From Rhodoferax sp. (lineage in GTDB: Bacteria > Pseudomonadota > Gammaproteobacteria > Burkholderiales > Burkholderiaceae_C), in NCBI GenBank assembly GCA_003133245.1, contig PKWM01000005.1, positions 1 through 64,000 on the forward strand: DNA of 64,000 bases, read 5' to 3'. The number at the start of each line of letters is the position of its first letter. Position 1 is the stretch's first letter. Below the pieces are notes generated by a model, which saw nothing but the letters and a program-made list of their open reading frames with translations, did not search any database and was not told the origin of the DNA. A program made the translations under genes and the position numbers. This document shows positions 32,124-42,759 of this stretch, piece by piece.

Positions 32124-32150
32124 GGGACGCTAGCGCGCTTGAGGCGTCCC
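32124..32150. repeat. GC-rich hairpin / REP-like element upstream of rlmN
   Basis: gggacgc-tagcgcgcttgag-gcgtccc embedded in gccgccccccgagg...cggcgcagcg. Confidence 0.45.
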
Positions 32151-32161
32151 GGCGCAGCGCC

Positions 32162-33313
32162 ATGACCGCCAATCTGCTCGATTACGACCTTGAGGGACTG
32201 ACTGTTTTTTGTGAACGGCTGGGCGAAAAACGGTACCGTGCAGTTCAGTTGTTTCGCTGGATTCATCAAAAAGGCGCATCCAGTTTTGATGCCATGAGCG
32301 ATCTTGCCAAGTCGCTGCGGGAGAAGCTTAAAGTCTGCGCCCAGGTCAGCGCACCGCCGATCCTGTCGCAGCACATCTCTGCCGATGGCACTATCAAATG
32401 GCTACTTGATGTCGGTGCTGGCAATGCGGTTGAAACCGTTTTTATTCCCGAAGAAGACCGGGGTACCTTGTGTATTTCCTCGCAGGCCGGTTGCGCGATG
32501 GGGTGCAGGTTTTGTTCCACCGGGCACCAGGGCTTCAGCCGAAACCTGACAACGGGTGAAATCGTCGGGCAACTTTGGTTCGCCGAACATTTTTTGCGCA
32601 AACACTTTCAACGTGATGAACGGGTGATCTCCAACGTGGTGCTGATGGGCATGGGTGAGCCCCTCCAGAACTATGTCCAATTGCTGCCGGCCTTGCGCGT
32701 CATGCTCGACGATCACGGCTACGGTTTGTCGCGTCGACGGGTCACCGTTTCCACCTCCGGGGTTGTCCCCAAGATGGATCAGTTGGCCCAGGATTGTCCG
32801 GTGGCATTGGCGGTGTCTTTGCACGCGCCCAGCGACGCTTTGCGGGATGAATTGGTGCCGCTGAATAAAAAATACGGTATTGCCGAGCTGCTCGATGCCT
32901 GCAATCGGTACCTAGCCTATGCACCGCGTGACTTTATTACCTTTGAATATTGCATGCTCGCCGGTGTCAATGACCAGGCCGAGCATGCGCACCAGTTGGT
33001 CAGACTGGTGCGACACTATGCCAACGGCAGCGGTGTTTGGTGCAAGTTCAATTTGATTGCGTTCAACCCTTTTCCTCAGTCCGGCTTGATCCGATCTGCG
33101 CCTGAACAGATCCAGGCGTTTGCCAGAATTCTGACTGATGCGGGGATCGTTACGACCATTCGCAAGACGCGTGGCGACGATATTGACGCGGCCTGTGGTC
33201 AACTCGCCGGCGAAGTCAAGGACCGCACCCATATTGCTGAACGCATCGCACGACAACGCACCTTTATGTTCAAACCGGTGTCGGTGTCTAACCAGTCAGT
33301 CAAGGAGACTTGA
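32162..33313 (+). CDS. rlmN: Dual-specificity RNA methyltransferase RlmN
   Basis: Radical [30 protein letters not shown]. Confidence 0.96.
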   Translation: MTANLLDYDLEGLTVFCERLGEKRYRAVQLFRWIHQKGASSFDAMSDLAKSLREKLKVCAQVSAPPILSQHISADGTIKWLLDVGAGNAVETVFIPEEDRGTLCISSQAGCAMGCRFCSTGHQGFSRNLTTGEIVGQLWFAEHFLRKHFQRDERVISNVVLMGMGEPLQNYVQLLPALRVMLDDHGYGLSRRRVTVSTSGVVPKMDQLAQDCPVALAVSLHAPSDALRDELVPLNKKYGIAELLDACNRYLAYAPRDFITFEYCMLAGVNDQAEHAHQLVRLVRHYANGSGVWCKFNLIAFNPFPQSGLIRSAPEQIQAFARILTDAGIVTTIRKTRGDDIDAACGQLAGEVKDRTHIAERIARQRTFMFKPVSVSNQSVKET

Positions 33314-33316
33314 GGT

Positions 33317-34147
33317 ATGAAGGCAACAACCGGTGAGCAGTTCAAGCGTTGGTCTTTTTGTGCTGGTCTGGTGCTGCTTGGGCTGAGCAGCATTTCCGGT
33401 TGTGCTTCAAAAGCGGTTGCTACCGGCTCAAGTGCCGACGCCACCGAGATTGTGACTGAATCGGACGAACCGGAACTGCGCCAGCGAGCACGCAAGCGTC
33501 TTGAGTTGGCGGTGGCTTATTTTGAACAGGGACAAACCACGGTGGCCCTTGACGAGGTCAAACAGTCGATTGTTGTTGACCCAGATTACGCCCAAGCCTA
33601 CAACTTGCGGGGTCTGATTTACCTGCGTCTCAATGATTTTCCAAGAGCCGATGAAAGCTTCAGAAAATCCCTGGCGCTCAATCCAGGCGATTCAAATGTC
33701 ATTCACAACCTGGGCTGGCTCAGGTGCCAGCAGGCGCGCTACCCTGAGTCGTTCCAGTTTTTCTCGCAGGCGCTGGCGAACCCGCAATATGGAGAGCGCG
33801 CCAAGACTTTTCGGGCGCAGGGCCTTTGTCAGGCTAGAGCGGGTTTGTCAGGAGCAGCGGAACAGAGTCTCTTGAAGTCTTATGAGTTCGATGCGGGCAA
33901 CCCGGTGACCGCCTACAACCTGGCGTTGCTGCTGTTCCAGCGGGCAGATTTTGCGCGCGCCCAGTTTTATGTGCGCCGTTTGAATAACAGCGAACTGGCG
34001 AACGCGGAGTCGCTCTGGTTGGGCATTAAAGTGGAGCGACGAATGAAGAATAGTGATGCCATGGCACAGCTCGGAGCGCAATTGACAAAACGCTTTGCGC
34101 AATCCCCTGAGGCAGCCGCCTTCCAGCGCGGGGGGTTCGATGAGTGA
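33317..34147 (+). CDS. pilW: Type IV pilus biogenesis/stability lipoprotein PilW/PilF
   Basis: Lipobox LSSISGCASK; TPRs; LGWLRCQQARYPESFQFFSQALANPQY; position between rlmN and rodZ. Confidence 0.85.
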   Translation: MKATTGEQFKRWSFCAGLVLLGLSSISGCASKAVATGSSADATEIVTESDEPELRQRARKRLELAVAYFEQGQTTVALDEVKQSIVVDPDYAQAYNLRGLIYLRLNDFPRADESFRKSLALNPGDSNVIHNLGWLRCQQARYPESFQFFSQALANPQYGERAKTFRAQGLCQARAGLSGAAEQSLLKSYEFDAGNPVTAYNLALLLFQRADFARAQFYVRRLNNSELANAESLWLGIKVERRMKNSDAMAQLGAQLTKRFAQSPEAAAFQRGGFDE

Positions 34148-35021
34148 AAGTATGTCTGTGACTGTTCCAGAGCCGGTACCACAAAACGGTCTATTGCTTG
34201 CGGTTTCGGCCGGAGCGCTGTTGCGTGAGGCGCGTGAAGCGCAAGGTTTGCACATCGGGGCACTGGCGGTTGCCCTGAAGATACCGGTCAAAAAATTGGA
34301 AGCACTTGAAGCTGACCAATTTGATTTGTTGCCGGGTATGGTTTTTATCCGCGCGCTGACGGCCAGCATTTGTCGTACCCTGAAAATTGATCCGGCACCC
34401 ATATTGGAAAAACTGCCAGCCACCACGCTGGCGCACTTGAAGACTGATGACGCGGGTATCAACACCCCGTTTCGGATGCCATGCGATGCCTCATGGGCGT
34501 TGCCCTTGAAGCAACTGTCCAGGCCTTTGGTGCTCGCTGTTGTACTGCTGTTGCTGGGCGCTGCGGTGCTGGTGGTTTATCCCTTGTTCCAACGTCCCGT
34601 TGCTGCCAGTGCGCCCAAATCCGAGCTCTCGACGGTGATCATCGCGCCAACCTCTCCCGCCCCCAAGGCCAAGCAAGACCCAGTGGCTGTGTTGGTGCCT
34701 GCTGCAAACCCGGTTCCGGCTGAGTCAGTGCCTGGCCTGAGCGCCAGCGAATCTCTGGTTGTAGTGCCTGGTACAGGTGCGACCACCGGCCTGCTCGTCG
34801 TGAAGGCGCATGGTGTTTCCTGGCTCAGGGTCGTCGATGCCAGTGGTGTCATTCAAGTGAGCAAGAACATGTCAGAGGGTGAAGTGGTGGGGGTCTCGGG
34901 CGTGCTGCCGCTTTCGGTGGTGGTTGGGCGCTCCGATACGACCGAGGTCCAGGTGCGTGGCAAGTCCTTTGATTTGACCGGCATCGCCAAAAGCAACGTG
35001 GCTCGTTTTGAGGTGAAATAG
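34140..35021 (+). CDS. rodZ: RodZ-like cytoskeletal HTH/DUF4115 protein
   Basis: [61 protein letters not shown]4115 domain. Confidence 0.85.
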   Translation: MSESMSVTVPEPVPQNGLLLAVSAGALLREAREAQGLHIGALAVALKIPVKKLEALEADQFDLLPGMVFIRALTASICRTLKIDPAPILEKLPATTLAHLKTDDAGINTPFRMPCDASWALPLKQLSRPLVLAVVLLLLGAAVLVVYPLFQRPVAASAPKSELSTVIIAPTSPAPKAKQDPVAVLVPAANPVPAESVPGLSASESLVVVPGTGATTGLLVVKAHGVSWLRVVDASGVIQVSKNMSEGEVVGVSGVLPLSVVVGRSDTTEVQVRGKSFDLTGIAKSNVARFEVK

Positions 35022-36295
35022 TGCAAACTTCCTTACCCGTTGAAGCCGCCTGGCCGAAAGCACGGCGTTCGCGTCAGGCAAGCGTTATTTGGGGCACAAA
35101 TGTCATTACCGTCGGTGGCGACGCGCCGGTGCGGCTTCAGTCCATGACCAATACCGACACAGTCGATGTGATCGGGACTGCCATTCAGGTCAAGGAGTTG
35201 GCGCTGGCGGGCTCGGAGTTGGTGCGTCTGACGGTTAATACACCGCAAGCCGCGCAGGCGGTGCCCCACATTCGCGAGCAGCTCGACCGCATGGGCATTG
35301 CGGTTCCCTTGATTGGTGATTTTCATTACAACGGCCACCGCTTGCTGAGCGATTATCCAGACTGCGCGCAGACCTTGTCCAAATACCGCATCAACCCCGG
35401 CAATGTGGGCAAAGGTGACAAACACGATACCCAGTTTGGATTGATGATCGAGGCGGCGCTACGCTGGGACAAGCCGGTTCGCATCGGTGTGAACTGGGGA
35501 AGCCTGGATCAGGAGTTACTGGCCGGTTTGATGGACGAAAACAGTCGTCGCAGCGCCCCTTGGCCTGCAAAACTGGTCACGTATGAAGCCTTGGTGACAT
35601 CCGCCCTGGAGTCGGCGCGTCGCGCGGTGGCCATGGGCATGGAACCGCATCAAATTATCCTGTCGTGCAAGGTCAGCGGCGTGCAGGACTTGATTTCAGT
35701 CTATCGCGAGCTCGCCAAACGTTGCGACTATCCGCTTCACTTGGGACTGACTGAAGCTGGCATGGGAACCAAGGGCGCGGTCGCATCGACGGCAGCACTT
35801 GCCATTTTGTTGCAGGAGGGCATTGGTGACACGATTCGGGTCTCACTGACACCGCAACCGGGTGAAGCTCGAACCCAGGAGGTGGTGATTGCCGCTGAGA
35901 TCTTGCAAGCGCTAGAACTCCGGTCGTTCGTCCCGAGCGTCACGGCCTGCCCCGGCTGTGGTCGCACCACCAGCAGCACGTTCCAGGAGTTGACCCAGCA
36001 GATTGAAGATTTTTTGCGGCTACAGATGCCGCTCTGGCGCGAGAAATATCCGGGGGTTGAAAAACTCAAGGTCGCGGTGATGGGTTGCATCGTCAATGGT
36101 CCGGGTGAGAGCAAACAGGCTGATATTGGCATCAGTTTGCCCGGCACTGGCGAAGCACCGGCGGCGCCGGTGTTTATGGATGGTGAGAAATACACCACTC
36201 TGCGCGGTGAAGACATCGCCCAGGAATTTCAAAAAATTGTTGAAAATTATGTTGAAAAACGCTTCGGCAGACCGGCTGCAGGCGGAGTTTTGTGA
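35021..36295 (+). CDS. ispG: 4-hydroxy-3-methylbut-2-enyl diphosphate synthase
   Basis: [57 protein letters not shown]. Confidence 0.96.
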   Translation: MQTSLPVEAAWPKARRSRQASVIWGTNVITVGGDAPVRLQSMTNTDTVDVIGTAIQVKELALAGSELVRLTVNTPQAAQAVPHIREQLDRMGIAVPLIGDFHYNGHRLLSDYPDCAQTLSKYRINPGNVGKGDKHDTQFGLMIEAALRWDKPVRIGVNWGSLDQELLAGLMDENSRRSAPWPAKLVTYEALVTSALESARRAVAMGMEPHQIILSCKVSGVQDLISVYRELAKRCDYPLHLGLTEAGMGTKGAVASTAALAILLQEGIGDTIRVSLTPQPGEARTQEVVIAAEILQALELRSFVPSVTACPGCGRTTSSTFQELTQQIEDFLRLQMPLWREKYPGVEKLKVAVMGCIVNGPGESKQADIGISLPGTGEAPAAPVFMDGEKYTTLRGEDIAQEFQKIVENYVEKRFGRPAAGGVL

Positions 36296-37617
36296 GCGAA
36301 TTCATGAGTCAAAAAGAAATGAGTGCGAAGGTCGAACCCTTCGCAGCCGTCAAAGGCATGAACGATATTCTGCCGCCGGATTCGGCCCGTTGGGAATGGT
36401 TGGAAGACAAGGTGCGTTCCTTGATGGGACTTTATGCTTACCGCAATATTCGCACGCCCATCGTTGAGCCGACCGCCCTGTTTGAGCGCGGTACCGGCCA
36501 GAGCACCGATATTGTCGAGAAAGAGATGTACTCCTTTGAAGACAAGCTCAATGGCGAATCACTCACTTTGCGCCCGGAAAATACTCCGGGCGTGGTGCGC
36601 GCTGCCATTGAGCACAATCTGACTTATGCGGGAGGCCAGCGCTTGTACTATATGGGACCGATGTTCCGGCACGAGCGGCCGCAGCGCGGACGTTACCGGC
36701 AGTTTTACCAGCTGGGCGCGGAAGCGCTGGGTTTCTCGGGGCCGGCGGTCGATGTCGAAATGATGTTGCTGGTGCATGAGCTGTTTGCCAATTTGGGTTT
36801 GCGCAATGTGCGCATTGAGCTCAACAGCCTGGGTTTGCCGGTTGAGCGCCAAGCCCATCGGGTCGCCTTGATCACTTATTTTGAGCAGCAACTGGAGCTC
36901 CTGGATAGCGAAGCCCAGCGCCGCCTGCACACCAACCCGCTGCGTATTCTGGACACCAAAAATCCGGCCATGCAGGCGCTGGTGCAGCAGGCGCCTCAAC
37001 TTCTGAATTACCTGGGAGACGCCTCGCTGGCGCATTTTGATACCGTCAAGACCCTGCTGTCGTCTTGCGGCGTGCGCTGGAGTGTCAACCCCCGATTGGT
37101 GCGCGGTCTGGATTACTACAGTCACACCGTCTTTGAATTTTTGACCGACGAGCTCGGCGCCCAGGGTGCCTTGTGTGGCGGTGGTCGCTACGATGGCCTG
37201 TTTGAGCTGCTCGGTGGCAAGCCGACCCCGGCTGTCGGCTGGGGTATGGGTCTGGAGCGTGTGCTTGAGCTGATCAAGACGCAAGGTCAGGGCAGTAGGG
37301 TGCTGGTGCCCGATGCTTATGCCGTGATTGCGGATGCCTCGGCCATGGCAGTTGCCCTGCAGACCTTGCAGGCGTTGCGTGCTGCGGGTGTCAGCGTGCA
37401 AATGCACGCGGGCGGGGCGGCGGCCTTGGGCAGCATGAAGTCGCAGTTCAAAAAAGCCGACATCAGTGGTGCGCGCTATGCATTGATTTTCGGACCCGAC
37501 GAGCTGGCGCAAAACGCCGTCACCGTCAAGTCACTGCGCGATGGCAGTGGCGCACAAGTAATTCAGTCGCTCGCTGATGTCGCAAGTTGGGCGCCGACCC
37601 TACAATCGCGTACTTGA
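36292..37617 (+). CDS. hisS: Histidine--tRNA ligase
   Basis: [39 protein letters not shown]; start 36292 (GTG) or 36304 (ATG). Confidence 0.95.
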   Translation: MSEFMSQKEMSAKVEPFAAVKGMNDILPPDSARWEWLEDKVRSLMGLYAYRNIRTPIVEPTALFERGTGQSTDIVEKEMYSFEDKLNGESLTLRPENTPGVVRAAIEHNLTYAGGQRLYYMGPMFRHERPQRGRYRQFYQLGAEALGFSGPAVDVEMMLLVHELFANLGLRNVRIELNSLGLPVERQAHRVALITYFEQQLELLDSEAQRRLHTNPLRILDTKNPAMQALVQQAPQLLNYLGDASLAHFDTVKTLLSSCGVRWSVNPRLVRGLDYYSHTVFEFLTDELGAQGALCGGGRYDGLFELLGGKPTPAVGWGMGLERVLELIKTQGQGSRVLVPDAYAVIADASAMAVALQTLQALRAAGVSVQMHAGGAAALGSMKSQFKKADISGARYALIFGPDELAQNAVTVKSLRDGSGAQVIQSLADVASWAPTLQSRT

Positions 37618-37670
37618 ATATTTGCGGCACAGACCTTTAGCGCTGTCCCCAACTGATTAGAAAGCGTTTA

Positions 37671-38366
37671 ATGGCAAATCAACTCGACCTTGAAGAACAA
37701 GAGCAGCTCGACCAGCTCAAGCATTTTTGGAAGCAATACGGCAACGCCATCACTTGGGGTTTGATCGTCGTGCTAGCGGCTTTCGCCAGTTGGAATTTTT
37801 ACCAGTATTGGCAGCGCAGCCAGGCGACTCAGGCGGCTGCCCTTTATGACGAAGTCGAGCGCGTGGCGGCGGCGGGCGATACGGCAAAAATAGAGCGCGT
37901 GTTCTCGGATATGAAAGACAAGTTTGGCGCTACGACTTACGCGCAACAAGCCGGTCTGCTGGTGGCCAAACAACTCTACGGTGCGGGCAAGCTTGAACCG
38001 GCCAAAGCGGCCTTGGCCTGGGTGGCAGACAAGTCATCGGATGAGGGCTATCAGGCCGTCGCGAAATTACGCTTGGCAGGTGTTTTAATGGAATCGAAGG
38101 CGTTTGACGAAGCACTCAAACAGTTGGAGGGTTCTTTTCCGGCCAACTTTACGGCCTTGGTGGCGGATCGCAGAGCTGATATTTTCCTGTTGCAAGGTAA
38201 AAAGGCACAAGCGATTGCCGAATACCAAAAGGCTTACAAGAATTTTGACGAAAACACGCTATACCGGCGTTTGGTAGAAGTTAAATTGAACTCATTGGGC
38301 CTGGAGGCAGGCAAAGGCAATGAGGTTAGCGCTGCTGTTGCGACAGCTGAGGAAGGGAAAAAGTGA
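37671..38366 (+). CDS. YfgM family TPR-like protein
   Basis: DLEEQEQLDQLKHFWKQYGNAITWGLIVVLAAFASWNFYQYWQ; between hisS and bamB. Confidence 0.88.
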   Translation: MANQLDLEEQEQLDQLKHFWKQYGNAITWGLIVVLAAFASWNFYQYWQRSQATQAAALYDEVERVAAAGDTAKIERVFSDMKDKFGATTYAQQAGLLVAKQLYGAGKLEPAKAALAWVADKSSDEGYQAVAKLRLAGVLMESKAFDEALKQLEGSFPANFTALVADRRADIFLLQGKKAQAIAEYQKAYKNFDENTLYRRLVEVKLNSLGLEAGKGNEVSAAVATAEEGKK

Positions 38367-39502
38367 AATCAGACATTCTTCTGACAGCCGCCACCAAAGT
38401 GGCGTTCGCCAGCCTGCTACTGGCTTCACTCATCAGTTGCTCGAGTGGGCCTGAAAAAATGAAACCGGCCGAACTGGCGCCCAATGCTGGTTTGTTGGGC
38501 GTTCGTTTGGCGTGGAGCTCAAAAGTAGGACCCATCGATTTTGGGCTGGCCGTCAAGGTCAGTGGCAACACGGTTGCTGTTGCCAGTTCCGATGGTACTG
38601 TGACAGCGTTTGACGCCGGTACCGGCACGGCCCAGTGGCGCGCCCAGGTGGGCGGCCCTATCGCTGCGGGGGTTGGCAGCGATGGGAAATTGGCAGCGGT
38701 GGTGACGCGCGCCAATGAACTGGTGGTGCTGGAAGCGGGTCGCGAGATTTGGCGTCAAAAAATGTCGGCTCAAGGGTTTACCGCGCCGTTGGTGGCCGGG
38801 GGCCGCATTTTCGTACTCGCTGCGGATCGTTCTGTCAGCGCTTTTGATGCCCAGTCGGGACGCAAGCTCTGGAATCAGCTGCGCCCAGGCGAGTCGCTGG
38901 TGTTGCGCCAGGCTGGTGTCTTGTTGGCGGTTGGCGATACGCTGGTGGCTGGCTTGTCCGGGCGACTGGTGGGTCTTGATCCTTCAACGGGTGCCGTTCG
39001 TTGGGAAGCTCCGGTCGCATCGCCTCGTGGCACCAACGACATTGAACGTTTGGTTGATTTGGTTGGACCTGTCAGCCGTGACGGTGATACGGTCTGTGCG
39101 CGCGCTTTCCAGGCGGCAGTGGCCTGCGTCAACGCAGCCCGTGGCAACCTGCTTTGGAGCAAGCCAGCCTTGGGTGCGGCCGGGGTTGCCGGCGATGACA
39201 AACACGTCTTTGGTGTTGAGAGCGACGGCCAAATAATGGCTTGGTCGCGCTCGGATGGTGAGCGTGCCTGGGCCTCTGAGCTGTTGCGTTACCGCGATCT
39301 GAGCGCTCCGTTGGTGGTGGGGAGCTCAGTGGTGGTGGGCGATGCGACCGGGCTGGTGCACTGGTTGTCGCGCGCCGACGGGACGGCTCTGACGCGCATG
39401 GCAACCGATGGTTCGGCTATTGTGAGCGCACCTGTGTTGGCGGCTGGAGTGCTGATTGTTGTCACTCGCAGTGGCGGTATTTTCGCTTTCAAGCCCGAAT
39501 AA
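38363..39502 (+). CDS. bamB: Outer membrane protein assembly factor BamB
   Basis: Lipobox LLASLISCSSG; PQQ-like beta-propeller repeats. Confidence 0.92.
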   Translation: MKSDILLTAATKVAFASLLLASLISCSSGPEKMKPAELAPNAGLLGVRLAWSSKVGPIDFGLAVKVSGNTVAVASSDGTVTAFDAGTGTAQWRAQVGGPIAAGVGSDGKLAAVVTRANELVVLEAGREIWRQKMSAQGFTAPLVAGGRIFVLAADRSVSAFDAQSGRKLWNQLRPGESLVLRQAGVLLAVGDTLVAGLSGRLVGLDPSTGAVRWEAPVASPRGTNDIERLVDLVGPVSRDGDTVCARAFQAAVACVNAARGNLLWSKPALGAAGVAGDDKHVFGVESDGQIMAWSRSDGERAWASELLRYRDLSAPLVVGSSVVVGDATGLVHWLSRADGTALTRMATDGSAIVSAPVLAAGVLIVVTRSGGIFAFKPE

Positions 39503-39508
39503 GGCTTA

Positions 39509-39667
39509 GGGCTCGTTAAGCAATAACATGCACATTTTGTTCGTCAGCTTTGGGCGCATTGCGTCGTTACAAATCTCTAGTTTGGCAGAGCCAAACGTCG
39601 AGCTTTGCGCCTAGCACTGCATCCCAAATCCGACGGCCAAATGCACAACTTATTACTTAACGAGCCC
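39509..39667. mobile_element. MITE-like element, 159 bp
   Basis: Terminal inverted repeats gggctcgttaagcaataac / gggctcgttaagtaataag (17/19), flanked by TTA direct repeats (39506-39508, 39668-39670); no ORF; inner hairpin tttggc-aga-gccaaa. Confidence 0.65.
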
Positions 39668-39681
39668 TTAGGCTCGCCGTC

Positions 39682-41013
39682 ATGAAACCAGTTTTGGCCC
39701 TTGTCGGCCGGCCCAATGTTGGTAAATCGACGCTGTTCAACCGGTTAACCAAGTCGCGCGATGCGATCGTGGCCGATTTTTCCGGACTGACTCGGGATCG
39801 TCATTACGGTAACGCCAAGTTGGGCAAACGCGAGTTCATTGTCATTGACACCGGTGGCTTCGAGCCCGATGCTGCCACTGGGATTTTCAAGGAAATGGCC
39901 AAACAGGCCCGCCAGGCGGTGGCCGAAGCCGATGTTGTCATTTTTGTGGTGGACGCGCGCGAGGGTATTTCGGCGCAGGATTACGACATTGCCAACTACC
40001 TTCGCCGCCTTGGCAAACCCTGTGTGCTGGCGGCCAACAAGGCCGAAGGCATGCTGGCGGCAGCTCAGTTGGTGGAGTTTTTCGAGTTGGGTTTGGGCCA
40101 GGTGCACGCCGTTTCCGCTGCCCATGGTCAGGGTATTCATGAACTGGTCGAGTTGGCGCTGGCCCCGCTTCGCCTGACTGAGCCTGATGAAGTTGAAGAT
40201 CAACGCGAGCCTGGCATCATCAAACTGGCGGTTGCCGGTCGTCCCAATGTCGGCAAATCGACGTTGATCAACACCTGGCTGGGTGAAGAGCGCTTAGTGG
40301 CGTTTGATTTGCCCGGCACCACGCGCGATGCGATTTCGGTGCCGTTTGAGCGCAACGGTCAAAAGTTTGAACTGGTCGATACCGCTGGCCTGCGCCGCCG
40401 GGGCAAGGTTTTTGAGGCGATCGAAAAGTTTTCGGTGGTCAAGACCCTGCAGGCGATTGAATCCTCCAACGTGGTGTTGTTGCTGATTGATGCCACCCAG
40501 GGCGTGACCGACCAGGATGCCCACATTGCCGGCTACATACTCGAGAACGGGCGGGCCATGGTGCTGGCGGTCAACAAATGGGACGCCGTCGATGAATACC
40601 AGCGCGAACTCGTCAAGCGCTCGATTGAAACCCGTTTGCCATTCTTGAAGTTCGCTGCCATGCATTTGATATCGGCTACCAAGCGGCAAGGTCTGGGCCC
40701 CCTGTGGGCCTCCATTGCACAAGCTTACAAGGCGGCCAACTGCAAGATGTCAACCCCGGTTCTGACGCGCTTGTTGTTGGAGGCGGTGCAGTTTCAAAGT
40801 CCCAAACGAGCTGGCATGTTCCGCCCCAAATTGCGCTACGCGCACCAGGGCGGCATGAACCCGCCGGTGATTGTGATTCACGGCAATTCGCTGGAGCACG
40901 TGAGTGATGCCTACAAACGCTTCCTGGAAGGGCGTTTCCGCAAGGAATTCGACCTGGTCGGGACGCCCATGCGCATTGAGTTCAAGACCTCGAGCAATCC
41001 GTACGCCGACTGA
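39682..41013 (+). CDS. der: Ribosome biogenesis GTPase Der (EngA)
   Basis: Two GTPase domains: [14 protein letters not shown] and [14 protein letters not shown]. Confidence 0.96.
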   Translation: MKPVLALVGRPNVGKSTLFNRLTKSRDAIVADFSGLTRDRHYGNAKLGKREFIVIDTGGFEPDAATGIFKEMAKQARQAVAEADVVIFVVDAREGISAQDYDIANYLRRLGKPCVLAANKAEGMLAAAQLVEFFELGLGQVHAVSAAHGQGIHELVELALAPLRLTEPDEVEDQREPGIIKLAVAGRPNVGKSTLINTWLGEERLVAFDLPGTTRDAISVPFERNGQKFELVDTAGLRRRGKVFEAIEKFSVVKTLQAIESSNVVLLLIDATQGVTDQDAHIAGYILENGRAMVLAVNKWDAVDEYQRELVKRSIETRLPFLKFAAMHLISATKRQGLGPLWASIAQAYKAANCKMSTPVLTRLLLEAVQFQSPKRAGMFRPKLRYAHQGGMNPPVIVIHGNSLEHVSDAYKRFLEGRFRKEFDLVGTPMRIEFKTSSNPYAD

Positions 41014-41018
41014 TTCCA

Positions 41019-41042
41019 CAACTTGAAACGGGATGTTGGATG
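41019..41042 (+). repeat. 24-bp dispersed repeat, copy downstream of der
   Basis: caacttgaaacgggatgttggatg, exact reverse complement of 6608-6631. Confidence 0.8.
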
Positions 41043-41059
41043 ACCGGACGTGTGTGGGC

Positions 41060-41212
41060 CGAAGGCGGCGCAGTGGGTGGCTACGCGAATGTCCCCCGCC
41101 CTTTGGGCTCCTCCTTTATTTGGCAAAACCCCAAGTCCACGCTACGCCATCCACTGCGTCGCCTCACCACATGCTGAACGGGGTTTGGAATGTCATCATT
41201 TCGGGAATGATC
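41060..41212. repeat. Composite palindromic repeat in der/hfq intergenic
   Basis: ggcggcgcagtgggtggctacg vs ctacgccatccactgcgtcgcc inverted; blocks shared with 19533-20020. Confidence 0.6.
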
Positions 41213-41315
41213 CATAAATTCAAACTTTATTCAGGATTTACGCGACACCACCCTGAGATAGCCGTTGGCTGTGTTATCGTTAACCCTTATCAATTTTCTG
41301 AACACGGAGAATATC

Positions 41316-41564
41316 GTGAACAACAAAGGCCAATTACTGCAAGACCCGTTTCTCAACGCTTTGCGCCGGGAACACGTGCCGGTTTCAATCTACCTTGTCA
41401 ATGGCATCAAGCTGCAAGGTCAGATTGAGTCTTTTGACCAGTATGTCGTGCTGCTTCGCAACACGGTGACTCAAATGGTTTACAAGCACGCAATCTCGAC
41501 CATCGTGCCGGGACGTGCCGTGAACTTTGCAAGCGGTGACGGTGACGAAGTTACTGTCGCCTAA
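41316..41564 (+). CDS. hfq: RNA chaperone Hfq
   Basis: GTG start; [48 protein letters not shown]. Confidence 0.97.
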   Translation: MNNKGQLLQDPFLNALRREHVPVSIYLVNGIKLQGQIESFDQYVVLLRNTVTQMVYKHAISTIVPGRAVNFASGDGDEVTVA

Positions 41565-42720
41565 TCGTCAGGCTGCGCCCACCGTCCTGGTGGGGGTTGA
41601 TTTCGGATTGCCTGATTTTGATGGCGAGCTCGAAGAGTTGGGTTTGCTGGCTCAGACCGCCGGCCTGAATCCGGTGGCCCGGGTCACTTGCAAGCGCAAA
41701 GCGCCTGATGCCGCCTTGTTTGTCGGTAGTGGCAAGGCCGATGAAATCAAATTGCTGGCCACGCAGACGGGCGCCACCGAAGTGCTTTTTGACCAAAACC
41801 TGAGTCCGGCGCAGCAACGCAATCTGGAGCGTCGTCTGGAATTGCCGGTCAATGATCGCACTTTGTTGATCCTCGAAATTTTTGGTCAGAGAGCGCGCAG
41901 CCATGAAGGCAAGCTGCAGGTCGAGCTGGCACGTTTGCAATATTTGAGTACACGTTTGGTGCGGCGCTGGTCACATCTGGAGCGCCAAAGCGGCGGTATC
42001 GGCATGCGCGGTGGCCCGGGTGAAGCGCAGATCGAGCTCGATCGGCGCATGATTGGCGACAGCATCAAAAAAATCAAAGAGCGGCTGGGCAAGGTCAAAC
42101 GCCAGCGCCAGACCCAGCGGCGCCAGCGTGAGCGCCGGGACACCTTCAACATTTCCCTAGTTGGCTACACCAACGCTGGCAAATCCACACTCTTCAACGC
42201 ATTGGTCAAAGCCAAAACTTATGTAGCTGATCAGTTGTTTGCAACCCTGGACACCACCACCCGCGAGCTTTATTTGGGTGAGGCCGGTCGTCTGGTGTCG
42301 CTTTCCGATACAGTGGGCTTTATTCGTGATCTGCCGCACGGCTTGATCGATGCCTTTCAGGCGACCTTGCAGGAAGCGGTGGATGCGAATTTGTTGCTGC
42401 ACGTGGTCGATGCTGCCAGTCCTCATTTTCAGGAACAAATTGCTGAGGTCCAGCGCGTGCTGGCTGAAATCGGGGCTGCCGACGTTGCGCAGATTCTGGT
42501 TTTCAACAAATTGGATGCGCTGGACGAAGAACGTTATCCTCGACAGTTGGAAGATACCTTTGATCTGAACGGGGTTCAAACGCCCAGGTTGTTTTTGAGC
42601 GCAAAAAATGGCGACGGTCTGGCTGGCCTGCGCCAGCAGTTGGCGCGCATCGTCAAGGCAGGTGTTTTGCCAGTGAAGGATAGCCCCGGTTTTTCTGAAA
42701 ATGGTGCAGCGACTTCCTGA
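41527..42720 (+). CDS. hflX: GTPase HflX
   Basis: [31 protein letters not shown]; overlaps 3' end of hfq (TTG/GTG start). Confidence 0.93.
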   Translation: MQAVTVTKLLSPNRQAAPTVLVGVDFGLPDFDGELEELGLLAQTAGLNPVARVTCKRKAPDAALFVGSGKADEIKLLATQTGATEVLFDQNLSPAQQRNLERRLELPVNDRTLLILEIFGQRARSHEGKLQVELARLQYLSTRLVRRWSHLERQSGGIGMRGGPGEAQIELDRRMIGDSIKKIKERLGKVKRQRQTQRRQRERRDTFNISLVGYTNAGKSTLFNALVKAKTYVADQLFATLDTTTRELYLGEAGRLVSLSDTVGFIRDLPHGLIDAFQATLQEAVDANLLLHVVDAASPHFQEQIAEVQRVLAEIGAADVAQILVFNKLDALDEERYPRQLEDTFDLNGVQTPRLFLSAKNGDGLAGLRQQLARIVKAGVLPVKDSPGFSENGAATS

Positions 42721-42759
42721 TTGGGCACAATCCGCTAATAACACACATGAGATGAAGCG

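Noticed and set aside
36559-37512. 317-aa ORF antisense to hisS, and 47049-47975 (308 aa) antisense to purA
   Set aside because: Same shadow-ORF effect opposite unambiguous housekeeping genes
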